Source of the DNA: JALRBM01 sp964615445
GTDB taxonomy: Bacteria; Patescibacteriota; Saccharimonadia; Saccharimonadales; Saccharimonadaceae
Reading direction: 5' to 3'
Assembly (NCBI GenBank): GCA_964615445.1
Contig: CAZTOK010000065.1
Location: 1-5,052 of the forward strand
DNA length: 5,052 nucleotides
Made by a program: the position numbers and the translations under genes. Numbering within the stretch: the first letter of the stretch is position 1; each line of letters opens with the position of its first letter. Shown here one piece after another: positions 1 to 4,678 of the stretch. The notes beneath the pieces were generated by a model that saw only the letters and a program-made list of their open reading frames with translations, did not search any database and had not been told where the DNA came from.

Positions 1-101
1 CACAGTTTGCAGCCATGTTCGAGCTGTATCAGTCGTGCGTGCAGGCGGATATTGCTGAGCGGCCTACTTTTGCTGAACTGGCTCAGCTTTTGCAGTCATA
101 A
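1..101 (+). CDS. C-terminal end of a probable eukaryotic-like protein kinase (5' truncated by window)
   Basis: The frame is open from the window edge (first complete codon at position 3) to a TAA at 99-101, giving 33 residues. The tail contains the run ERPTFAELAQLLQ, preceded by MFELYQSCVQAD. The pattern L-x2-C-x3-D-x3-RP-x-F-x-EL-x2-LL is what the end of a protein kinase C-lobe (subdomain XI, with its conserved arginine) looks like in Ser/Thr and tyrosine-like kinases. The ATP-binding and catalytic parts would lie upstream of the window, so kinase activity cannot be judged. Base composition is GC-rich, like the right flank and unlike the following island. With only 33 residues visible, the family call is tentative; another helical C-terminus could mimic it. 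Confidence 0.42.
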   Translation, partial: QFAAMFELYQSCVQADIAERPTFAELAQLLQS

Positions 102-180
102 CTCCTGTGTGTCGGGCAGGCAAAAGTACTCGACTATTTGTGCCGGTGACCAAAAATACGCAAGGCAACTTTTGCAAGAT

Positions 181-210
181 CGAGCACCCCACTAGTTTCT
201 AGCTTGCTCG
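181..210. repeat. Nested inverted repeat between kinase tail and methyltransferase
   Basis: CGAGCA (181-186) pairs perfectly with TGCTCG (205-210). Inside the loop, CTAG (192-195) pairs with CTAG (199-202) around TTT. No T-run follows on either strand, so it is not a standard intrinsic terminator. It lies where base composition changes from GC-rich to AT-rich, so it may mark the left island junction or be a structured 3' end of the upstream transcript. The rest of 102-278 shows no convincing gene. Confidence 0.3.
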
Positions 211-278
211 CTACCGGGATCATCTAATAGCGCCTTAGGGTATGATCATATCGTAGTAAAAATAACCGGTAGTGCTTA

Positions 279-307
279 TTGATAGCCTTAGCTTCGTAAT
301 GTACTAT
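279..307 (+). promoter_or_regulatory. Sigma70-type promoter of the DNA methyltransferase gene
   Basis: A -35 box TTGATA (279-284) and a -10 box TACTAT (302-307) are separated by 17 bp. Transcription would start near 313-316, about 30 bases before the ATG at 347. The promoter lies downstream of the GTG at 272 and over the ATG at 299, which argues against those upstream in-frame starts. An 11-bp palindrome, ACTAT-C-ATAGT (303-313), overlaps the -10 box and the probable start point. It could be an operator for the C protein or for autoregulation by the methyltransferase. Confidence 0.45.
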
Positions 308-346
308 CATAGTGTGCATGCCATAACTGATAACTACACGCATATT

Positions 347-1594
347 ATGAAGTACATGGGCTCTAAAAGGGAGCTCTTGCATGAGATTCGAACTATAATT
401 GCGCAACAGTCTTTCACTCAAAATGCAGTACTCGATCTATTCGCCGGTACATGCGGAGTAGGTATGGCACTAAGAGATCTAGCTCCTGTATATTCGAATG
501 ACATACAGCAGTACTCTTCCGTTATCGCTAGAGGCTGCCTAAGCGTAAACACCGGTCCTCTAACCAAAGATGAAATATTAACTCTGCTCGGAAATAATTA
601 CAGGTCAAACTACGAAGCCTTAAAAGAACTTCTCCCCGGGCTGGCCGAGTGTAGTGAGTCCTATAAAAACATTGCTGAATGGAATGATGAGAATAGAACT
701 AGATATATTGAGTTTGCTGAAGCTTTTGCCGTAAGCGCGCTGGGAGGCAAAACACATGACGAAGAACTTGTTAGACTACAGAAAGAATATGTAAAACGAA
801 GTACTGCTCCAAGGACCTTTCCCTATCTTCAAACAGTCGCAGTATTCTCGGAAATGTATTTCAGTCTTGACCAAGCTATGGCTATTGATAGTATCCGTTA
901 TTCTATCGATCAACTCCCTAAAAGCAGTTCATATCTGAAGTATTCACTTTTTGCTGCTTTAATACATGCATACAGCTACGCGAGTGCGGGTACAGGACAC
1001 TTTGCGCAATTTAGAGATTTGTCTACATTAAGCTCCATAAAGGATGTATTTTTATATCGAAAAAAATCAGTGCTTGACCTATTTTTGCGTAAAGCTGAAG
1101 AGATTCTGTCGGAATCCAAAAAGAACGCGTTCGCCAAGCATAACAAGGCTTTCACTCGGGATTACTTAGAATTATTAGATGATCACAGCGTTGTGAGTAA
1201 AGTGGGCCTAATTTATGCAGACCCACCGTACTCCTTTGTGCATTATTCACGCTTTTATCATGCAATTGAAGACTTGTGTCGCTATGACTATCCTGAAGTC
1301 GAACATAAAGGTCGTTACCGTAAAGACCGCCACCAATCTCCATTTTGCATAAAGACGAAAGCGCCAAAAGCTTTTAGTGATATGTTTGAAAGAGCCTTTA
1401 AATACAGGACCCCCTTGTTGGTGTCATACTCTAATACAGGGATGATCACACTGGATGTCTTAGGGTATATCGCTAGGTCAAATGGGTATAATATCGAAGC
1501 CCTTGAGCTCGACCATAAACATTCGACCATGGGAAGACTCAAGGATAAACATCGTAACGTAAAGGAAGCTTTACTCTTCTGCAGCGTCAGCTAA
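347..1594 (+). CDS. DNA N6-adenine methyltransferase of a type II restriction-modification system (alpha class, D12/Dam-like)
   Basis: A 415-residue enzyme predicted to transfer a methyl group from S-adenosylmethionine to adenine N6 in a specific DNA site, protecting host DNA from the neighbouring endonuclease. The N-terminus KYMGSKRELL (2-11) is motif X, VLDLFAGTCGVG (28-39) is the AdoMet-binding motif I, ND at 51-52 fits the acidic end of motif II, and DPPY (292-295) is the catalytic motif IV. The order X-I-insert-IV defines the alpha class. The roughly 200-residue helical insert between motifs I and IV should hold target recognition; it makes the protein longer than Dam (about 280 residues) and similar to the COG3392-type adenine methylases. 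The ATG at 347 was chosen because motif X begins at residue 2 and the promoter lies just upstream; the frame is also open from a GTG at 272. No Shine-Dalgarno sequence is obvious. It is convergent with the endonuclease gene, overlapping its 3' end by 24 bp. Confidence 0.94.
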   Translation: MKYMGSKRELLHEIRTIIAQQSFTQNAVLDLFAGTCGVGMALRDLAPVYSNDIQQYSSVIARGCLSVNTGPLTKDEILTLLGNNYRSNYEALKELLPGLAECSESYKNIAEWNDENRTRYIEFAEAFAVSALGGKTHDEELVRLQKEYVKRSTAPRTFPYLQTVAVFSEMYFSLDQAMAIDSIRYSIDQLPKSSSYLKYSLFAALIHAYSYASAGTGHFAQFRDLSTLSSIKDVFLYRKKSVLDLFLRKAEEILSESKKNAFAKHNKAFTRDYLELLDDHSVVSKVGLIYADPPYSFVHYSRFYHAIEDLCRYDYPEVEHKGRYRKDRHQSPFCIKTKAPKAFSDMFERAFKYRTPLLVSYSNTGMITLDVLGYIARSNGYNIEALELDHKHSTMGRLKDKHRNVKEALLFCSVS

Positions 1595-2188
1595 TAGACT
1601 TTGCTTGCAAGCTTTTTTCGTAATAGCAAAAACAAGAAGGGGTGTCTCAGCCGCACCGCCACCTACGATCTTTGGTATCAGTTTCCCGACTCTAGTGGTG
1701 GATGCGCCGTAGCTGCTTCCCTTACCTAATTCAACAAATAATTCTTGTAGTTCATCGGCTCTTGTTACAATGACTCCTACTGAGATAACATCGAGTTCGT
1801 GTAAAAGTCTGAAGTTGTTCAAGTCTCTATCGTAAAAAGGGTCTTTATTGTTCCATTCAAGCTCGACAGCAACCTTATTCCTGTAGTAATCCACTTTATG
1901 GGTTGGGGACGGAAAATTATTACCATCAATTGTAACCGTAACGTCCCAATGCTTTTCTTCCCAGCCATTCCTATACAACTCATCGTCAAATCTCTGCGCG
2001 ATAGGAGATTTACGACCACCTGGTGTCAGTATGTCCTCATGAGTAATAGTAAAGCTATTCAATAGGTCTGTTAGCTGCCCATACTCCTCAGGGAAGTCGT
2101 GTTTTAGTAGCGTGCCCGCATGACGATACTCATAGATATCAAACTTTTCATTTATATCGTTGCTAAAGTTGGTGTTGGATTTCGTCAT
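1571..2188 (-). CDS. Type II restriction endonuclease, BglII/BstYI-like
   Basis: A 205-residue protein predicted to cut unmodified (invading) DNA. The segment VDYYRNKVAVELEWNNKDP carries the likely active site: D100, E109 and E111, spaced 9 and 11 residues from the aspartate. This matches the D84/E93/Q95 spacing I recall for BglII, with Glu in the last position. The following stretch (about 117-143: FYDRDLNNFRLLHELDVISVG) fits the BglII/BstYI core fold, and the length matches (about 200-225 residues). The expected target is therefore GATC-centred (A/GATCT or R/GATCY in characterised members), but specificity cannot be read from the sequence. The ATG at 2188 is preferred over the adjacent in-frame TTG at 2191. 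The gene begins 26 bp inside the 3' end of the controller gene, implying co-transcription and translational coupling; a weak GAG lies about 8-10 bases upstream. The 3' end overlaps the convergent methyltransferase. Confidence 0.87.
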   Translation of the reverse strand: MTKSNTNFSNDINEKFDIYEYRHAGTLLKHDFPEEYGQLTDLLNSFTITHEDILTPGGRKSPIAQRFDDELYRNGWEEKHWDVTVTIDGNNFPSPTHKVDYYRNKVAVELEWNNKDPFYDRDLNNFRLLHELDVISVGVIVTRADELQELFVELGKGSSYGASTTRVGKLIPKIVGGGAAETPLLVFAITKKACKQSLLADAAEE

Positions 2189-2390
2189 CAAATAATCTCT
2201 GTATGCTTACTTTTAAACCATTTGCTATCTTGCTTAGCGTTAAAACCGTGAGGTTTCTGTCGCCTTTTTCCACGCTTACGATGTAGTTCCGATGAAGCCC
2301 TGAGGTGTCGGCTAGTTCCTGTTGGGTGAAACCTTTGGATTCTCGGTACTTCTTAACATTACTACTAACTAATCTCAGCACGTTGTCCAT
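2163..2390 (-). CDS. XRE-family helix-turn-helix regulator, probable restriction-modification controller (C) protein
   Basis: A 75-residue protein that is almost entirely one HTH_XRE domain (about residues 8-67). GFTQQELADTSGLHRNYI (20-37) gives helices 2 and 3, and VEKGDRNLTVLTLSKIANGL gives the following turn and helix 4. Size, fold and position directly upstream of the endonuclease are typical of dimeric C proteins. These first activate and later repress their own operon, delaying endonuclease production until methylation is established. The frame is open upstream to 2582, but the ATG at 2390 is chosen because the HTH begins just after it and a -10 box ends 8 bases before it. There is no Shine-Dalgarno sequence; translation may be leaderless, as reported for some C genes. 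Its 3' end overlaps the endonuclease start by 26 bp. It is divergent from the Shedu gene. A role as a Shedu regulator is possible but unproven. Confidence 0.88.
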   Translation of the reverse strand: MDNVLRLVSSNVKKYRESKGFTQQELADTSGLHRNYIVSVEKGDRNLTVLTLSKIANGLKVSIQRLFDDEIQHQL

Positions 2391-2393
2391 CTG

Positions 2394-2408
2394 TTGCAAG
2401 TATAGCAA
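2394..2408. promoter_or_regulatory. Candidate operator: TTGC-N7-GCAA over the controller -10 box
   Basis: A perfect 4-bp-arm inverted repeat, TTGC (2394-2397) and GCAA (2405-2408), encloses the -10 box of the C gene. A protein bound here would block polymerase, as expected for the repressing site of a C-protein operator. A second copy with a 6-bp spacer lies at 2464-2477. The short arms make chance a real alternative, and the sequence does not match the classical GACT-N3-AGTC C-box. Confidence 0.28.
2399..2407 (-). promoter_or_regulatory. Extended -10 promoter of the controller-endonuclease operon, likely leaderless
   Basis: On the minus strand the sequence TGC-TATACT (2407 to 2399) is an extended -10 element, followed by 8 bases and then the ATG at 2390. 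Transcription would start at or within a base or two of the start codon. No good -35 box is present 17 bp upstream (TAGCTT or TTAGCT there is weak), as expected for a promoter that relies on TGn or on an activator. The same layout (TGCTAyACT, 7-8 bases, ATGG) is seen before the gene at 4679. Confidence 0.55.
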
Positions 2409-2410
2409 TC

Positions 2411-2427
2411 TAGCGTCTATAAAGCTA
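2411..2427. promoter_or_regulatory. Candidate operator: TAGC-N9-GCTA in the controller spacer/-35 region
   Basis: TAGC (2411-2414) pairs with GCTA (2424-2427), with one more matching pair inside. It covers the expected spacer and -35 region of the controller promoter, the place where C proteins normally bind to activate. Symmetry is imperfect, so the call is weak. Confidence 0.22.
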
Positions 2428-2463
2428 AGGATGCGAATTTTAATATACCAAAATACATATGTT

Positions 2464-2477
2464 TTGCGGGAATGCAA
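2464..2477. promoter_or_regulatory. Candidate operator: second TTGC-N6-GCAA element, upstream of Shedu
   Basis: TTGC (2464-2467) and GCAA (2474-2477) repeat the arms of the element at 2394-2408, 70 bp away on the other side of the divergent region. It sits about 20 bp upstream of the likely Shedu -10 box. An 18-bp near-palindrome, CAAAA-N8-TTTTG (2449-2466), overlaps its left edge. Either could be a regulator-binding site. Confidence 0.25.
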
Positions 2478-2497
2478 GCATATTCGAAAAACGAGAG

Positions 2498-2521
2498 TAG
2501 AATAATGGTATGGGCTACCAT
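2498..2521 (+). promoter_or_regulatory. Likely -10 box and start-site inverted repeat of the Shedu gene
   Basis: TAGAAT (2498-2503) matches TATAAT at five of six positions; no clear -35 lies 16-18 bp upstream. Directly after it is a perfect inverted repeat, ATGGTA-TGGGC-TACCAT (2505-2521), spanning the predicted start of transcription. It could be an operator at +1 or a hairpin in the short 5' leader. The weak promoter would suit low or controlled expression of a nuclease. Confidence 0.35.
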
Positions 2522-2538
2522 GGAAATGAGTCTTCTTA

Positions 2539-3798
2539 ATGTCAGACACATCCGTCGCACTCATTAAGGAGACAAAAACCAAGAAGACGTATAACGTCTT
2601 CTACAAAGGTAAGGACACTGGAGAAATCGCACAAGAGCGATCAGCCAGTGGGTTAATAAAGTTTTACCCCTTTTATTATGATGAAAAGGACCAAAAATTA
2701 AAACGTAAGTACACAAATATCGTATACGTAGGCACTAAAACAGGTAAGATGCCGAGCTCGGGGCTTTTCAAGGCAGTGAGAGGTTATGGTTTTACCTCAA
2801 CACAAGGGGTTAATGACTACTTCAAGTATATTGATAGGTCGGGCAAAATTAATGCGATTTTATTTGTCGACACTAAGACAAAAATTAAAGATGGCGTACT
2901 GCATTTGAGCTTTAAGGATTATGGAAAAGTTCACTTTAGAGCCAAGAATCATTGGGAAGGCAAGAAGGCAGAAGGCCTACAATTAATAAAAACTACACTG
3001 CATGAAATTATTCCAGACATATATCCTGAGCCTTCTAAATTGGTCCATAGCCCCGGCAACCTCACGCGATATTTATCAAAATATTCAACTGACCATTTCT
3101 CGATTTCAACAGAGGAGGCCAGTAAGTTGAACGACATACTCTTCAGCTCTGGAAACACGACCCAAGCGATCATAACGACCCGCAACAAGATCGATAAAAT
3201 ATACATAGAAGAAGTAATTAAAGAATACAAGGAGCTGATGAAGTTGAAGGTCAACTCAGACCAGCTTGAGGAAAAGTGGCAACAATTTTTTAAGAAACAT
3301 TCGTGGATATTTACGTATATTTTTGCCTTTCCGGCAGTCTACTTTAATCAGAAAGTAAATGTGGGCGGGAGGAGTTTTTCGGGCTCGAGTGATAAGATAG
3401 TTGATTTTCTGTATAAAAACGACCTTACGAATAATCTAGCTTTTCTTGAAATTAAGACCCACAAGACCAAACTAGTTAGTAATACTCCCTATCGAAAACC
3501 TGATATATATGCAGTCAGCGCGGATTTGACAGGTGCGATTATACAGGTGTTAGATCAGCGAAGTCACCTGATGAAGAATTATCATGCAAAAGTGGGATCC
3601 GAAAACGTTGACAGTTTAAACTCACAATGTGTTGTTCTTGCGGGTTCAATGAAAGACTTAAGTTTACAAGGTCAAAAGGACTCTCTGGAGTTATTCAGAT
3701 CTGGGAATCAAGAAGTAAGCATACTCACATTTGATGAGCTTCTTAAAAAAATCACCAACCTACTCTCCATATTCACTAAATCATTAAGTTCGCCCTAA
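2539..3798 (+). CDS. sduA: Shedu anti-phage defence nuclease (SduA, DUF4263)
   Basis: A 419-residue protein. The C-terminal part (about 241-405) is a Shedu/DUF4263 domain of the PD-(D/E)XK nuclease superfamily. It opens with EEKWQQFFKKHSWIF (244-258), continues with DKIVDFL (285-291) and LAFLEIKTHKT (300-310), and then AIIQVLDQ (333-340). D289, E304 and K306 form the expected D...ExK metal-binding site, and Q336 is the usual motif IV glutamine. The N-terminal half (1-235) is beta-rich and not recognised; in Shedu proteins this part varies and is thought to sense infection or regulate the nuclease. Shedu acts as a single-gene cytoplasmic defence that cuts DNA. ATG 2539 is the first possible start because an in-frame TGA lies at 2527-2529; there is no Shine-Dalgarno sequence. 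The gene is divergent from the C regulator with 148 bp between, and intact. It ends the AT-rich island. Confidence 0.92.
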   Translation: MSDTSVALIKETKTKKTYNVFYKGKDTGEIAQERSASGLIKFYPFYYDEKDQKLKRKYTNIVYVGTKTGKMPSSGLFKAVRGYGFTSTQGVNDYFKYIDRSGKINAILFVDTKTKIKDGVLHLSFKDYGKVHFRAKNHWEGKKAEGLQLIKTTLHEIIPDIYPEPSKLVHSPGNLTRYLSKYSTDHFSISTEEASKLNDILFSSGNTTQAIITTRNKIDKIYIEEVIKEYKELMKLKVNSDQLEEKWQQFFKKHSWIFTYIFAFPAVYFNQKVNVGGRSFSGSSDKIVDFLYKNDLTNNLAFLEIKTHKTKLVSNTPYRKPDIYAVSADLTGAIIQVLDQRSHLMKNYHAKVGSENVDSLNSQCVVLAGSMKDLSLQGQKDSLELFRSGNQEVSILTFDELLKKITNLLSIFTKSLSSP

Positions 3799-3838
3799 CT
3801 TAGCAATTAATGGCCTCCAGAAGCGCACCAGATACGAT

Positions 3839-3871
3839 TTAGGATACTCTCCTAACCCACTGTGTTATTTT
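3839..3871 (+). terminator. Possible weak terminator after Shedu
   Basis: TTAGGA (3839-3844) and TCCTAA (3850-3855) form a perfect 6-bp stem with a 5-base loop about 40 bp after the Shedu stop. The T-rich stretch TTATTTTA begins only 8-9 bases after the stem, so it is not a classical intrinsic terminator. It could instead be a trace of the right island boundary. Confidence 0.28.
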
Positions 3872-3899
3872 AGGCACCGAGCCATAATCGCATTACAAT
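3870..3899 (+). promoter_or_regulatory. Promoter for the two-gene flank operon
   Basis: TACAAT (3894-3899) is a good -10 box. It is followed by 7 bases and an ATG at 3907, the same spacing as at 4671-4679, which suggests a leaderless transcript. A weak -35 (TTAGGC, 3870-3875) lies 18 bp upstream. From here base composition is GC-rich again, so the right edge of the island lies between 3798 and about 3900. Confidence 0.5.
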
Positions 3900-3906
3900 A
3901 ACCAAC

Positions 3907-4003
3907 ATGAATCCCCGCACCCACACCCCCACCTTACAACTCCGTCCGCAAATCCGCCATCGCCTGGTCGTCTCAGGCTAACAGCTACTTTAAAAAGAAG
4001 TAA
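3907..4003 (+). pseudogene. Small hypothetical protein, apparently frameshifted at a C run
   Basis: Read without correction, the ATG at 3907 gives only 24 residues, ending at a TAA at 3979-3981. If one C is removed from the C5 run at 3926-3930, the frame continues as a roughly 31-residue protein. Its end reads KSAIAWSSQANSYFKKK and stops at a TAA at 4001-4003, one base before the next ATG (TAAtATG), which is a typical coupled-gene junction. The corrected reading has strong C/G preference at third codon positions, like the neighbours downstream. The product is not recognised; it is basic at its C-terminus and has no signal or membrane segment. Alternatively the 24-codon frame is real, perhaps as a leader peptide, or neither is translated. 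Confidence 0.36.
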
Positions 4004-4004
4004 T

Positions 4005-4645
4005 ATGTCTGCCATTTATCCGATTTGCTTAAGCAGAACAGAGGGTTTAGAACCCTCGCGCGATGCTTTAGCGCGTACTGTCGATGACGCCCTGCAGTGC
4101 GGTTTGCTTGTGGTGGGTGCGCTGGGCCGCGCGGTTATCTTTAACCAACTGGTTGGAGACCCGTTGTATGAGTTGCACGCCCGCACGCCCGCCGAAGGCG
4201 CCTTACGCCGGGAGCGCTCCTTTCCGGTGGCGCGCGGTGTTGATGTTATTGGCCAGGAGGTTGTTGACGGCAATGCCGGTCAGTGGGCACCGCACCATAT
4301 GGACTCAACAACTTTTATAATCAAAGCCGAAGAATATTCAAAGACACGCATGCACAGTGGCTAGGCCAAAAATTGAGCCGCGCCGGCATGAGCGCCGTTT
4401 TTTTTGAGCCGCAGGTTTTTGAGCCCGTGAGCGGGATTACGGTAGAGGGTATTCCCTGCACCACGGTGCGGCCGGCCACGCAGGTCTCGCTGTTAGCGGG
4501 CGTGTTTCCGCAGCCACATCACCGGCTTGCGCGCGACCTGCTTATGAAGCACATGCCGCCAGACGAGCTGGAACTGTACGGCTCCCCGCCCTTTCAGGAG
4601 CTGAGAAGCGTTCTTACCCATACTCCTCTCGCATTTGGTCGCTGA
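4005..4645 (+). pseudogene. Hypothetical protein with nucleotidyltransferase-like pattern, frameshifted at T4 (4313-4316)
   Basis: Two frames join into one protein of about 213 residues. The first runs from ATG 4005 to the T4 run (104 residues, ending MDSTTF). The second runs from 4316 (YNQSRRIFKDTHAQWLGQ...) to the TGA at 4643-4645. One missing T in the run explains the break; uncorrected, the first frame stops at about 4364 after a non-matching tail. The pattern VVGALGRAVIFNQ (36-48) followed by ARGVDVI (76-82) resembles the G-S/L-G-R and RDIDV layout of small nucleotidyltransferase-fold proteins. Here the usual first aspartate would be a glycine, so activity is doubtful and the family call is weak. 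The C-terminal third (LAGVFPQPHHRLARDLLMKHM) looks helical. There is a possible Shine-Dalgarno (AGAAG) about 7-8 bases upstream of the ATG, and the preceding small gene ends one base before it. Gene decay, assembly error or a programmed -1 shift on TTTT are all possible. Confidence 0.6.
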
Positions 4646-4671
4646 CAATTTTGCTCGTTGGTTGCTACACT
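4642..4671 (+). promoter_or_regulatory. Promoter of the terminal membrane-protein gene
   Basis: A -35 box CTGACA (4642-4647) and a -10 box TACACT (4666-4671) are 18 bp apart. The -10 is extended by an upstream TG (TTGC before the box). The ATG at 4679 comes 7 bases after the -10, so the transcript should be leaderless or nearly so. The -35 box overlaps the stop codon of the preceding gene. Confidence 0.6.
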
Positions 4672-4678
4672 ACCTAAC

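Noticed and set aside
7..195. A 62-codon plus-strand frame starting with TTG, rich in Cys and Leu
   Set aside because: It overlaps the better-supported kinase-like tail in another frame, and it runs into the intergenic hairpin region with no start signal.
272..346. N-terminal extension of the methyltransferase from GTG 272
   Set aside because: The methyltransferase motif X starts right after ATG 347, and a good promoter (279-307) lies downstream of the GTG.
475..480. AGATCT here and at 3697-3702 as meaningful BglII-type sites in the island
   Set aside because: GATC-containing hexamers occur throughout at ordinary density. The endonuclease specificity is unknown and no depletion or clustering is evident.
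1603..1618. GCTTGCAAGC followed by T6 as a terminator of the methyltransferase
   Set aside because: The palindrome has almost no loop, so only 3 bp could pair in RNA, and it lies in endonuclease coding sequence.
2520..2567. 15-codon frame from ATG 2520 overlapping the Shedu start, as a possible leader peptide
   Set aside because: No ribosome site or protein-like pattern is visible, and the length is within chance.
2391..2582. 64-residue N-terminal extension of the HTH regulator
   Set aside because: It would run through the promoter region and into the Shedu gene. C proteins are typically about 75-100 residues, and the HTH begins just after ATG 2390.
225..3850. Similar strings AGCGC...TTAGGGTAT (left) and AGCGC...TTAGGATAC (right) as island direct repeats
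   Set aside because: The matches are only 5 bp each, and the spacing between them differs.
4016..4273. Minus-strand and alternate-frame long frames across the GC-rich right flank
   Set aside because: They mirror the third-position GC bias of the plus-strand gene and give low-complexity Ser/Arg/Pro-rich products.
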